Source of the DNA: Pseudorhodoferax sp. Leaf274
Lineage (GTDB): Bacteria > Pseudomonadota > Gammaproteobacteria > Burkholderiales > Burkholderiaceae_C
Direction: 5' to 3'
Length of the DNA stretch: 64,000 nucleotides
Assembly (NCBI RefSeq): GCF_001422445.1
Contig: NZ_LMNA01000025.1
Coordinates: 249,061-313,060, forward strand
Shown here: positions 1 to 7,948 of the stretch, piece by piece
Layout of the letters: every line of letters starts with the position of its first letter
How positions within the stretch are numbered: the first letter of the stretch is position 1
The notes under the pieces: generated by a model
The model's input: the letters and a program-made list of their open reading frames with translations, nothing else
Told to the model about the DNA's origin: nothing
The model's database searches: none
Program-made: the position numbers and the translations under genes

Positions 1-966
1 CAGGCCCACCAGCGTGTCGAAGTAGGCCGACTGGTGCAGCCGCTCGAGCAGGCCGCGGTTGTGCCGCAGCGTGCGCAGGTTGGTGCAGAACACGTCCAGC
101 AGCTGGCGGTCGGCCGTGCTGCGCAGGCGCGGGGCCTGCACGTAGACGGCCATGTCCTGCCCGTCGCGGCGCCCCATGTAGAGCGCGACGCCGCCCTGCT
201 CGCCGTAGACGTTGCCGCCCTGCACCAGCGCACGCCGCAGCAGCTGGGCGGCCCGGCTCGCGGGCAGCGCCTGCAGCGGCTGGCCTTGCAGCCCGGCGAA
301 GCGGCCGGCCGCCGCCAGCACCTGGCCGGTGCCCGCCGCGCCGGCCCCGGCTTCGCGCAGGGCGACCAGCCCCTCGCCGGGCACGTCCAGCACGGCGGCC
401 AGCTGCGCGATGACGGCGCCGGCGAAGGCGTGCAGGTTGGTCTGCTCCAGCAGCGCCGCGCCGGACTGCACGATGCGCTCCAGGCTGCGCCGGCTGGCCT
501 CGGTGTTGCACAGCTGCTCGTAGGCGCGCAGCGCCGCCGCCACGGTGGCCTGCAGGCGCGCCGGTGCCAGCTCGGCCTTGCTGCGGCAGTCGCCGATGTC
601 GTAGCGCAGCAGCGTCTGCAGCGCGGGGCCCTGCAGTTCCGTGCGCAGCACGATGCGGGTGTGGTGCAGGCCCAGGCCGTCGCGCAGGAATTCGACCAGG
701 CCGAAGTCGGTGTCCGGCGGCGCGGCCACGGCGAGCAAGGCGACCGCCAGGTCGCGTTCGTGCCGCAGCACGGCGCGTGCCTCGGCCTCGGTGCGTGCCT
801 GCAGCAGCGCCACGGGGCGGCCGAACAGCACCAGGCCCTGCAGGCCGGCCTGGGCGGCGGCGTGCACGTCCTCGTCGCTGTCCACCACCAGCACGCGCCA
901 GTCGCGCGTGGGCATCGCCGCCAGGATGGCGCCCGGCCAGGCCGGCGCCGGTGCGGGTCTGGGCAT
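1..966 (-). CDS. DUF3369 response-regulator-like protein with degenerate receiver (3' end outside window)
   Basis: Reading left from an ATG at 966, about 322 residues are in the window. The N-terminus is a receiver-like fold with an acidic pair (VVDSDEDV). The strand that should carry the phosphoacceptor reads ALLAVAAP where relatives have LLDV, so the Asp is replaced by Ala. A DUF3369 region follows, with YDIGDCRSKAEL matching the usual YDIxDYKxKxEL. The visible end, AYFDTLVGL, is the typical lead-in to a GGDEF domain, so an output enzyme for c-di-GMP probably follows off the edge. It starts one base after the stop of the diguanylate cyclase, so it is the last visible gene of the Sia-like operon. 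Family assignment is strong; the output domain is inferred. Confidence 0.8.
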   Translation of the reverse strand, partial: MPRPAPAPAWPGAILAAMPTRDWRVLVVDSDEDVHAAAQAGLQGLVLFGRPVALLQARTEAEARAVLRHERDLAVALLAVAAPPDTDFGLVEFLRDGLGLHHTRIVLRTELQGPALQTLLRYDIGDCRSKAELAPARLQATVAAALRAYEQLCNTEASRRSLERIVQSGAALLEQTNLHAFAGAVIAQLAAVLDVPGEGLVALREAGAGAAGTGQVLAAAGRFAGLQGQPLQALPASRAAQLLRRALVQGGNVYGEQGGVALYMGRRDGQDMAVYVQAPRLRSTADRQLLDVFCTNLRTLRHNRGLLERLHQSAYFDTLVGL

Positions 967-967
967 C

Positions 968-1705
968 TCAGCCGGTCTGCAGTTGCAGGTTGCCGCCGGC
1001 ATGCGCCACGCGGTTGCGTCCGCCGCGCTTGGCGGCGTACAGCGCCTCGTCGGCCTGGCCATAGGCCTCGTCGAAGCTGGCACCGCAGGGCATGCAGCTG
1101 ATGCCGAAGCTGGCCGTCACGCGGCTGCCGTCGGGCAGGCCGAAGGCATGGCCTTCGATGGTGCGCCGCGCGCGCTGGGCCACGGCCTCGGCGGCCTCGG
1201 GCTCGTCATGCGGCAGCAGCAGCGTGAACTCCTCGCCGCCGACGCGCCCGATGAGGCCCTGCGCCGGCACCGATTGCTGCAGGCAGGCCACCACGCCCAG
1301 GATGACCTTGTCGCCCACGGGATGGCCGAAGCTGTCGTTGATGCGCTTGAAGTGGTCGATGTCCAGCACGATCAGCGTGAGGCCGCCCCGCGCGAACAGC
1401 TGGTTCACGCGCTCGATGATGGCCGCGCGGTTCAGCACGCCGGTCAGCGGGTCGTGCGTGGCGCGGTGCCGCAGTTCGCCGGCCAGGTCCTGCAGCCGCT
1501 GGTTGAGCTGCGTCATCTCCAGCTCGGCCCGGTCGCTGCGGCGCACCAGGCGGCGCGTCTCGCGCAGCAGGCGCTCGTAGGCGGCGAGCAGCTCGCCCAG
1601 CGCCTCGTGGGCACAGGCCGGCCCGGCCGCATGGGCAGCGCGCGCGGCCAGCAGCGCGCGGTGCTCGGCATCGAACAGGTCGGGCGCTTCGCCGGGCGTG
1701 TCCAT
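968..1705 (-). CDS. GGDEF diguanylate cyclase (SiaD-position)
   Basis: A 245-residue soluble protein predicted to make c-di-GMP from two GTP. A helical, coiled-coil-like N-terminal stalk (residues about 10-85) precedes a GGDEF domain beginning at HDPLTGVLNR. The catalytic motif is GGEEF, so it should be active. The positions that form the inhibitory RxxD site five residues before GGEEF read P-A-Q-G, so product inhibition through that site is not expected. The gene starts one base after the SiaC stop and ends one base before the DUF3369 gene, implying translational coupling. By position and by the stalk it corresponds to SiaD, which in Pseudomonas is activated by SiaC. No membrane segment is present. 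Confidence 0.9.
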   Translation of the reverse strand: MDTPGEAPDLFDAEHRALLAARAAHAAGPACAHEALGELLAAYERLLRETRRLVRRSDRAELEMTQLNQRLQDLAGELRHRATHDPLTGVLNRAAIIERVNQLFARGGLTLIVLDIDHFKRINDSFGHPVGDKVILGVVACLQQSVPAQGLIGRVGGEEFTLLLPHDEPEAAEAVAQRARRTIEGHAFGLPDGSRVTASFGISCMPCGASFDEAYGQADEALYAAKRGGRNRVAHAGGNLQLQTG

Positions 1706-1706
1706 T

Positions 1707-2096
1707 TCAGGCCTGCCCCACCGGATGGCTGGTGAACGCGATGGCCGGGAAATCGTCGTGCAGTTCCTGGCCGAACTCGAGGATGGTGTCGTCCTCCGCG
1801 TCGTGGTACCAGTGCAGCGCGACCTGGTTGCCGGCCTCCACGGCATCGTCCAGCGCCTCGATCAGGTTGAACAGCATCTTGGTGCTGGAGCTGTTGAAGT
1901 AGGCCAGCGCGATGTGCACGGCGATCGCGCGGCCGTGCTGCCCGGCCAGGTAGGCCTTGAGCTGCGCGATGACCTCGCCGTAGAAGGCAGCGGCGTTCTC
2001 GGGGTAGGACTCGCCGCGCAGGTGCAGCTGGTGCGTGTCGAAGCGGAAGTCCACCTCCGGCGAACTGGGCGTCGGGGCGATGTAGAAGTTGTCCAT
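1707..2096 (-). CDS. SiaC-family regulatory phosphoprotein (DUF1987)
   Basis: A 129-residue cytoplasmic protein of the SiaC/DUF1987 family. In the known system, unphosphorylated SiaC binds the stalk of the cyclase SiaD and stimulates it; SiaB phosphorylates SiaC and the PP2C enzyme SiaA removes the phosphate. The segment YFNSSSTK (residues 66-73) aligns with the phosphosite loop of SiaC, making Ser69 the likely phosphoacceptor in place of Thr; this is inferred by alignment from memory. The chosen ATG at 2096 gives the full family length. It lies between the SiaB-like gene and the cyclase, matching the conserved order. Confidence 0.88.
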   Translation of the reverse strand: MDNFYIAPTPSSPEVDFRFDTHQLHLRGESYPENAAAFYGEVIAQLKAYLAGQHGRAIAVHIALAYFNSSSTKMLFNLIEALDDAVEAGNQVALHWYHDAEDDTILEFGQELHDDFPAIAFTSHPVGQA

Positions 2097-2116
2097 GCGG
2101 GGTCTCGTGTCGGGGC

Positions 2117-2689
2117 TCAGATGGCCGCCTTGAGGTAGAAGACCGGCGCGCCGCCGGCCGCGTCGGCGGCGTCGAAGTCGAACTGCAGCGGTTCGCGCGC
2201 GTCGCGCGCCACGGTCAGCAGGCCGATGCCGGCGCCCTTGCTGCCCTCGGGCGTTTCCTCGCGCAGCGTCTTGCGGTAGGCCTGCTTGATCTCGTCCAGC
2301 GTCATGCTGCGCAGCGCCTCGAGCTTGCCGCGCAGCTCCTCGGCGATGCGCGACTCCACCGGGTTGGCGCACAGCAGCAGGAAGCTGCCGTCGCTCTCGC
2401 GCCGGATGCAGACCGAGCCGTGGCGCACTTCGCCCTCTCGTTGGGTCGGCGAGGTCAGCGCATCGGCCGAGTAATGCACGATGTTCTGCGCCATCTCGAT
2501 GAAGCACGAGAACAGCTTGCGCCGCGTGGGCCCGGCCACGCCGGTGACCTCCAGCTGCAGCTTCACGGCATCGGCCATGGCCGCCACGATGTGCTGCGAG
2601 AAGTAGCCCATGTAGTAGAAGATGACCTGGTGCTCGCGCGCCAGGTTGAAGAAGGAGCCGTACTTGTCGGCGATGGGGTTCGGTGGCAT
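2117..2689 (-). CDS. SiaB-family protein kinase
   Basis: A 190-residue soluble protein of the SiaB family, a small GHKL-type kinase unrelated to Hanks kinases. Residues typical of an ATP-binding N box (FIEMAQNIVHY, about 64-74) and a glycine-rich lid (EGSKGAGIGL, about 147-156) are visible. Its expected role is to phosphorylate SiaC and so switch off stimulation of the cyclase. It begins eight bases after the phosphatase gene and ends 20 bases before SiaC. Length and motif order fit the family; no transmembrane segment is present. Kinase rather than anti-sigma-like function is inferred from the neighbours. Confidence 0.87.
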   Translation of the reverse strand: MPPNPIADKYGSFFNLAREHQVIFYYMGYFSQHIVAAMADAVKLQLEVTGVAGPTRRKLFSCFIEMAQNIVHYSADALTSPTQREGEVRHGSVCIRRESDGSFLLLCANPVESRIAEELRGKLEALRSMTLDEIKQAYRKTLREETPEGSKGAGIGLLTVARDAREPLQFDFDAADAAGGAPVFYLKAAI

Positions 2690-2697
2690 GGCGGTGC

Positions 2698-3930
2698 TCA
2701 GGCGGAGAAGCTGAAGAAGGTCAGGTCGTCGCGGCGGTGGTGCTCGCCCTGCCAGGCGCCCAGGGCCTGCTGCACCGCGCGGTTGACGGCCACGGGCGTG
2801 CGCGCCGGCGCGCCCAGCACGGCCTCGCGCACGCGCTTCTTGCCCAGGGCGATGGCGCGCGGGCCGCCCACCTGGTCGATCAGGCCGTCGGTGGTCACGA
2901 ACACCAGGCTGCCGGGCTCGAGCACGAGGCTGTGGTTGTGCCAGACGTAGCCGGCCTCGCTGTCCACATAGCCGACGCCCTTGCGCTGGCCCTCGACGAG
3001 TTCCACCTCGGCCGCACCGGGGCGCAGCACGAACAGCGCCAGCCGCGCACCGGCGAACACCAGGCGGCGGCTGCCGGGCTCATACCAGAAGAAGGCCGCG
3101 TCCATGCCGTCGTCCGAGCCCGGCGTGGCGTCCACGCCGCCCTGCTGGCCCAGGGTCTGCTTGATGCTGCGGTTGACCGCGCCCAGCAGCTGCGCCGGGT
3201 CGCGCGGGCCGTGCTGGTCGAGCGCCTGCGTGAGGCTGCTCGAGGCGATCAGCGTCATGAACGCGCCGGGCACGCCATGGCCGGTGCAATCGGCCACCGC
3301 GCCGAACCAGCCGCCCTCGCCTTCGCTGAACTGGTAGAAGTCGCCGCCCACCACGTCGCGCGGCTCCCAGACCAGGTCGGCCGAGGGGCAGACCCGCGCC
3401 AGCGCCTCGCGCGAGCTGCGCAGCGTGGACTGCTGGATCACGCTCGCGTACTCGATGCTGTGCATGATCTGGCGGTTGCGCGAGGCCTGCATGTCCGCCA
3501 CCACGCGCATGAGCTGCAGGCCGTTGCCCACGCCGAGGAAGGCGCCGCCGCGCGTGATGATGAAGCCGTCGGACAGTGCCTTCTCGCCGAACTCGACCGC
3601 CTTGAAGGTCAGCGTGTCGATGTCCATTGCGGCGTCGACCACCAGCGGCTCCTTGTCCATGAAGGCGATGCAGCTCTTGCGCCCGTACAGCTCCATGCGG
3701 AACTGCTTGCTCATCTGGGACAGGAAGATGCTGCGGTTGATGAGGCCGATGGGCCGGCGCCCTTCGACCACCGGCAGGCTGACCAGGTCGCGGTGCCGGT
3801 TGAACATCTCCATGACCTTCTCGTTGGTCTCGTCGGTGGTCATGCACGGTACCGTGGCGCAGAGGTCTGCCGCGCTGGGCTGGCGGAATCGGGGGCGGAA
3901 ATCGGTCAGGTACTCGGCGGCGGCGGACAT
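2698..3930 (-). CDS. CBS-domain PP2C (SpoIIE-type) phosphatase, SiaA-like
   Basis: A 410-residue cytoplasmic protein. Residues about 25-145 form a CBS-pair-like sensory module (SLPVVEGRRPIGLINR is a typical CBS strand). Residues about 190-405 are a SpoIIE/PP2C phosphatase with the metal-binding acidic motifs GGDFYQF, ADCTGHGVPGAF, TTDGLID and RRDDLTFF. In Pseudomonas the SiaA phosphatase is a membrane HAMP protein that dephosphorylates SiaC; here the input module is soluble CBS, so the signal is probably a cytoplasmic adenine nucleotide or ion. It is the first gene of the operon. The Shine-Dalgarno GAGGAA lies inside a perfect palindrome just upstream. Confidence 0.88.
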   Translation of the reverse strand: MSAAAEYLTDFRPRFRQPSAADLCATVPCMTTDETNEKVMEMFNRHRDLVSLPVVEGRRPIGLINRSIFLSQMSKQFRMELYGRKSCIAFMDKEPLVVDAAMDIDTLTFKAVEFGEKALSDGFIITRGGAFLGVGNGLQLMRVVADMQASRNRQIMHSIEYASVIQQSTLRSSREALARVCPSADLVWEPRDVVGGDFYQFSEGEGGWFGAVADCTGHGVPGAFMTLIASSSLTQALDQHGPRDPAQLLGAVNRSIKQTLGQQGGVDATPGSDDGMDAAFFWYEPGSRRLVFAGARLALFVLRPGAAEVELVEGQRKGVGYVDSEAGYVWHNHSLVLEPGSLVFVTTDGLIDQVGGPRAIALGKKRVREAVLGAPARTPVAVNRAVQQALGAWQGEHHRRDDLTFFSFSA

Positions 3931-3939
3931 GGCAAACGC

Positions 3940-3957
3940 TTCCTCAAATGTGAGGAA
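3940..3957. promoter_or_regulatory. 18-bp perfect palindrome covering the SiaA-like ribosome binding site
   Basis: TTCCTCA-AATG-TGAGGAA is a perfect inverted repeat with 7-bp arms. Its minus-strand copy contains the only good Shine-Dalgarno (GAGGAA), about ten bases before the ATG at 3930. In RNA it could hide the ribosome binding site; in DNA it could be a repressor operator. Both roles are inferred. Confidence 0.5.
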
Positions 3958-3973
3958 ATGTTATGAACGCCGC

Positions 3974-3991
3974 GTGTCATTCAGATGACAC
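3974..3991. promoter_or_regulatory. 18-bp perfect palindrome upstream of the Sia-like operon
   Basis: GTGTCAT-TCAG-ATGACAC is a second perfect inverted repeat with 7-bp arms and the same 4-base spacing. Its centre is 34 bp from the first palindrome. It lies between the PepSY gene stop and the SiaA-like start, in a locally AT-richer stretch, so it is a reasonable operator. The binding protein is unknown. Confidence 0.45.
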
Positions 3992-4025
3992 AAGCCAAAA
4001 AGACACACCGCCTGCGGCGTGGCGG

Positions 4026-5321
4026 CTACGCCGGGCCGGGTGGCCTGTCGGTGGTGCGGCGGGCCGCATGCCGCTCGGCGTCCCGGTGCGGGGGGCGCGT
4101 GTATCGGCCCGTGCGCCGGGCCATGCGCCGCGCGGCGCGCTTGCGCAGCCAGATTGCCACGCCGGTGCCGCTGAGCACGGCCACCGCCAGCCCGGCCAGC
4201 AGCAGCACCGTGCGCCAGATCCATCCGCCCACATGGCCCATGTGCAGCGCCCCGAGCCAGTTGCTGACCGTGTTGCCGGGCTGGTCGCCCGTGGGCAGCC
4301 AGTGGCCGCGCACGGCGCCGGTCTCGGCGTCGATGAGCAAGGCGGTGTTGCCCACGTCAGGCCGCAGGTCGGCGCTGCTGTGCACCCAGTAGGCGTACAG
4401 GCCGCGCGCGGGGTTGTACATCAGCAGTTCCTCGGCGCCGATGCGCAGGCCGCGCTGCGCTGCGAAGGCGGCCATGCGCGCCCGTGCCACGTCCAGCGCG
4501 GCGGCCATGTCCAGCGGCGGCTGTGCCAGCGGATGGGCGCGCGCCGGCACGTCGCGGTAGGAGGTGTCGAAGGCCAGCCAGGTGCGCATGACCGGCATGT
4601 AGACCGGCTCGCGCAGGTTGAACATCACGCCGGACCAGGCCAGCCCGAACAGCAGCGCCCACAGCCACAGGCCGCCCGCGCGGTGCAGGTCGACGGTGCG
4701 CCGGTGGCTGCCGGCACCGCGCTTGAGCGTCCAGGCGCTGCGCCAGCGCGTCCACCACCCGCGCCGGCCGGCGGCGCCGGTCGGCAGGGTCAGCCAGGCG
4801 CCGGCCAGGCAGTCCAGCGCCCACAGCAGCGCGACGACGCCCATCAGCCCTTCGCCCCAGGGCGAAGGCAGCGCCAGTGCGCAGTGCACGCGGAACAGGA
4901 GCGGCACGATGTGCACCGCATCGAAGCGCAGCGCGCCGTTCAGGCGCCGGCCCTGGATGGCGCCGGTGGCCGGGTCGACGAAGACCTCGTCGTAGTCCAG
5001 CACCCGGGGCCGGCCGGTGGCGGGATCGGGCAGCGGCCGCACCGGCATGCGCAGCGTGCGGCCCGGCGTGGCGCGCAGGGCAACCAGCGCAGGTTCGGCA
5101 TCCGGCGCCAGCTGCCGCGCGACGCGGGCGTGCAGTTCCAACGGATCGCGCAGCGGCGCGACGCCCGAGGCACTGCGGTGCAGCTGCGGCGCCAGCCAGG
5201 CCTCCAGCGTGTCGCCGAAGGCCAGCAGGCTGCCGGTCAGGCCGGCGGCCACGAGGAAGAACGCGGTGCACAGGCCCAGCCAGCGGTGCAGGTGCAGCAC
5301 CGGCCCGCGCAGGCCCTTCAC
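4026..5321 (-). CDS. PepSY-associated membrane protein (siderophore-uptake reductase type)
   Basis: A 431-residue inner membrane protein of the PepSY_TM family (PiuB/FoxB-like). It begins with LHLHRWLGL, the hallmark His-rich first helix, and has about four transmembrane segments (near residues 12-32, 155-178, 215-235 and 370-392). The large periplasmic part contains the typical VDPATGAIQG and IDAETGAVRG PepSY signatures and the late HMGHVGG motif. Such proteins often follow TonB receptors and are thought to help reduce ferric siderophores. It starts seven bases after the receptor stop, so it is the last gene of the Fec-type unit. The ligand is not evident. Confidence 0.88.
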   Translation of the reverse strand: MKGLRGPVLHLHRWLGLCTAFFLVAAGLTGSLLAFGDTLEAWLAPQLHRSASGVAPLRDPLELHARVARQLAPDAEPALVALRATPGRTLRMPVRPLPDPATGRPRVLDYDEVFVDPATGAIQGRRLNGALRFDAVHIVPLLFRVHCALALPSPWGEGLMGVVALLWALDCLAGAWLTLPTGAAGRRGWWTRWRSAWTLKRGAGSHRRTVDLHRAGGLWLWALLFGLAWSGVMFNLREPVYMPVMRTWLAFDTSYRDVPARAHPLAQPPLDMAAALDVARARMAAFAAQRGLRIGAEELLMYNPARGLYAYWVHSSADLRPDVGNTALLIDAETGAVRGHWLPTGDQPGNTVSNWLGALHMGHVGGWIWRTVLLLAGLAVAVLSGTGVAIWLRKRAARRMARRTGRYTRPPHRDAERHAARRTTDRPPGPA

Positions 5322-5328
5322 GACGGGA

Positions 5329-7818
5329 TCACCACCGGTAGGTCAGCGTGGCGGCCAGTGCGCGGCGGTAGCCCCACTTGCAGCCATCGGCGAAGTAGCC
5401 GCAGGTGGCCACGTAGCGCCGGTCGGTCAGGTTGCTGGCGTTCAGCGCCAGCGTCCAGCGGTCATAGCCGGCGGCCCACTGGCCCAGCTCGAACAGCAGC
5501 GCCGCGTCCAGCAGCGTGTAGCCTGGCACGGCGACCGTCTCTTCCTCGTCGCCCCAGGTGCGGCCGACATGGCGCACGCCGGCCGACAGCTTCATGCCCG
5601 GCAGCATCTGCCAGCCCAGCCACAGCGAGGCCATCTGCCGCGGCGTGGCGCTGGGGGTGTGGCCCAGGTCCGTGCCGGTGCTGCGCGTGACCTCCACGTC
5701 GTTGAAGGTGTAGGCGGCCACGAGGTCGAGCCCGCGCGCCAGCGTGGCCTTGGCCTCCAGCTCGAGCCCGCGCGAGCGCACCTCGCCGCGCTGGACCGAG
5801 AAGTCCGGGTTCTGCGGGTCGCCGGTCAGCACGTTCTGGCGCCGCAGGTCGAACACCGCCGCCTGCAGCGCCATGCCCTGCCCCGCGGGCTGCCAGCGCA
5901 CGCCGGCCTCGGCCTGGCGTGCGGTCTCGGGCCGGAAGGCGCGGTTCTGGGCGTCGGTGCCGACGGTGGGCGAGAACGAGCGCGCCAGGCCCACATAAGG
6001 CGCCCAGCCACCATCGGCCAGGTAGACGGCGCCGGCCCGCCAGGTGAAGGCGTGGTCGCGCTGGGCAGCGGTGGTGCCGTCGGCCAGCGTGGTGGTGCTG
6101 GTCTGCGAACGGTCCCAGCGCCCGCCCAGCGTGAAGGCCCAGCGCTCGCCGAGCTTGACCTGGTCCTGCAGGTACAGGCCGGTCTGCGTCAGGCGCTGGG
6201 AGCGGTCGTCGGCGGGCGCATCGGGCCCGATCGGCAAGGGCTGGCCGTAGACCGGGTTCATGAGGTCCAGCGACGGCATGGCGGCATAGGCCGCCCCGTC
6301 GCTGCCGCGAAAGCGCTGGTGGTCCAGCCCGGCCAGCACGGTATGGGACAGCGCGCCCTGGGTGAAGCGCCATTGCAGCTGGTTGTCCAGCGTGAAGCTG
6401 TGGATGCGCTCGCGGCCGGCCGAGCCGAAGCGGCGCACCAGCGGGCCGCCGTCATCGTAGCCGGCCTCGTAGATGCTGTTGGCCCGGGTCTCCTGCGCCG
6501 TGGCGCGCAGGTTCTGGCGCAGCGTGACGGACTCGTCCAGGCGGTGTTCGAACTGGTAGCCGGCCGAACTGCGCCGCTGGTCGAAGCGGTCAAATCCGGG
6601 CTCGCCGACGAAGCGGCGTTCGCTGATGGTGCCGAACGCCGCCGGCGCCAGGGTGCCCACGCGCGGCCACGCCTGGTAGCCCTGGCCGCGCGCATTGCGC
6701 TGGTGGTCCGCCAGCAGCGTGAGGCGGGTGTCGGCGTTGGGCTGCCAGGTCAGCGCGGGGGCGACGAAGAGGCGGTCGTCCTCCACGTGGTCGATCTGGG
6801 TGGCGCTGTCGCGCGCCAGGGCCGTCAGGCGCCAGCTCCAGGGGCTGTCGGGGCCGAAGCTGCCGCCCAGGTCGGTGGCGGCCTGGCGGCGCTGGTGCGA
6901 GCCCAGTTGCAGCTGCACCTCGCGCAGGTCCTCGCGCGTGGGGCGTTTGCTGACCAGGTTGACCGTGCCGCCGGCGTCGCCCTGGCCGTAGAGCACCGAG
7001 GACGGGCCGCGCAGCACCTCGACCCGCTCCAGCCCGTACGACTCGATCACGATGCCGCCCTGGCCGTTGAAGGCGAAGTCGCGCAGCCCGTCGCGGAAGG
7101 CCGAGCGGCTGCCGGCACTGAAGCCGCGCACGCCGATCACGTCGGCGCGCGGGTCGGGGCCGTTGGCCTCGGTCATCACGCCGGCCGTGTAGCGCAGCGC
7201 GTCGCTGACGGACTGCGCGTTCTGCGCGTCCATCTGGGCGCGCGTGACGATGCTGACGGATTGCGGCGTCTCGGCCAGCGGCGTGTCGGTCTTGGTGGCG
7301 GTGGCCGTGCGCCGGGCGACGAAACCTGCCGCCGGGCCGGTGGCGCTCTCGCGGTCGGCGAAGGCCTTGACGCGCACCTCGGGCAGCGCGGCGCCGCTGG
7401 TCGGTGTCGCCGATGCGGCCGGGGCCGGCGCCGGGGGTGCCGCAGGGGCCGCCTCGGCCGGGGCGCCAGGGCGCACGGTGAAGCTGCCGCTGGCCGTGAC
7501 GGCCAGCACCAGCCCGCTGCCGGCCAACGCGCGCAGCGCCGCCTCCTGCGCGTCGAAGCTGCCGCGCAGCGCGGGCGCGGCCTTGCCGCGCAGCAAGGCC
7601 GGATCGGCCACCACGCCGCGGCCGCTGCGCCGCGCGATCAGCGCCAGCGTGCTGTCGAGCGGGCCGGCGGGGATGTCCCAGGCCTGGGCGGCGCGGGCTG
7701 GCGGCGGGCCGGCAGAGGCGTCCTGCGCGAAGGCGCCGGCATGGAGTGCGGCGAGCAGTGCGGCGGATGCGGCGGTGCGCAGCGCGGGCCGGGCGCGCGG
7801 ACGGGAGAGAGGAGGCAT
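5329..7818 (-). CDS. TonB-dependent siderophore receptor with N-terminal signalling (STN) domain
   Basis: An 829-residue outer membrane receptor. A signal peptide (ending near AGAFAQ) is followed by a secretin/TonB short N-terminal domain (about 47-120, DIPAGPLDSTLALIA), a Pro/Ala-rich linker, a plug (about 190-310, with TPQSVSIVTR, RGFSAG and EVLRGPSSVLYGQG) and a beta-barrel ending in the aromatic LTYRW. The STN domain marks it as a transducer that signals ligand binding to FecR, fitting the fecR and fecI homologues upstream. Features resemble ferric-hydroxamate or pyoverdine-type receptors, but the exact siderophore cannot be read from sequence. An AGGA ribosome site precedes the ATG at 7818. 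Confidence 0.93.
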   Translation of the reverse strand: MPPLSRPRARPALRTAASAALLAALHAGAFAQDASAGPPPARAAQAWDIPAGPLDSTLALIARRSGRGVVADPALLRGKAAPALRGSFDAQEAALRALAGSGLVLAVTASGSFTVRPGAPAEAAPAAPPAPAPAASATPTSGAALPEVRVKAFADRESATGPAAGFVARRTATATKTDTPLAETPQSVSIVTRAQMDAQNAQSVSDALRYTAGVMTEANGPDPRADVIGVRGFSAGSRSAFRDGLRDFAFNGQGGIVIESYGLERVEVLRGPSSVLYGQGDAGGTVNLVSKRPTREDLREVQLQLGSHQRRQAATDLGGSFGPDSPWSWRLTALARDSATQIDHVEDDRLFVAPALTWQPNADTRLTLLADHQRNARGQGYQAWPRVGTLAPAAFGTISERRFVGEPGFDRFDQRRSSAGYQFEHRLDESVTLRQNLRATAQETRANSIYEAGYDDGGPLVRRFGSAGRERIHSFTLDNQLQWRFTQGALSHTVLAGLDHQRFRGSDGAAYAAMPSLDLMNPVYGQPLPIGPDAPADDRSQRLTQTGLYLQDQVKLGERWAFTLGGRWDRSQTSTTTLADGTTAAQRDHAFTWRAGAVYLADGGWAPYVGLARSFSPTVGTDAQNRAFRPETARQAEAGVRWQPAGQGMALQAAVFDLRRQNVLTGDPQNPDFSVQRGEVRSRGLELEAKATLARGLDLVAAYTFNDVEVTRSTGTDLGHTPSATPRQMASLWLGWQMLPGMKLSAGVRHVGRTWGDEEETVAVPGYTLLDAALLFELGQWAAGYDRWTLALNASNLTDRRYVATCGYFADGCKWGYRRALAATLTYRW

Positions 7819-7898
7819 GCGGAGGTTTCCTGCGGTCGGGGTCGGTGGAACAGTGCGGTCTCCAGCACTTGTCCAACGGGCGGGCCGAAACCCCTCAT

Positions 7899-7934
7899 GC
7901 GGACAACGCGGATCACGCGGACCACGCGGCTCGC
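7899..7934. repeat. Four 9-bp tandem units upstream of the TonB receptor gene
   Basis: Four imperfect direct repeats in register: GCGGACAAC, GCGGATCAC, GCGGACCAC and GCGGCTCGC. They lie between the FecR stop (7949) and the receptor start (7818), in the region where a FecI-dependent promoter is expected. On the coding strand the units read as repeated GTGGTCC-like elements. A regulatory role is speculative. Confidence 0.5.
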
Positions 7935-7948
7935 ACGGATCCGGCCGA

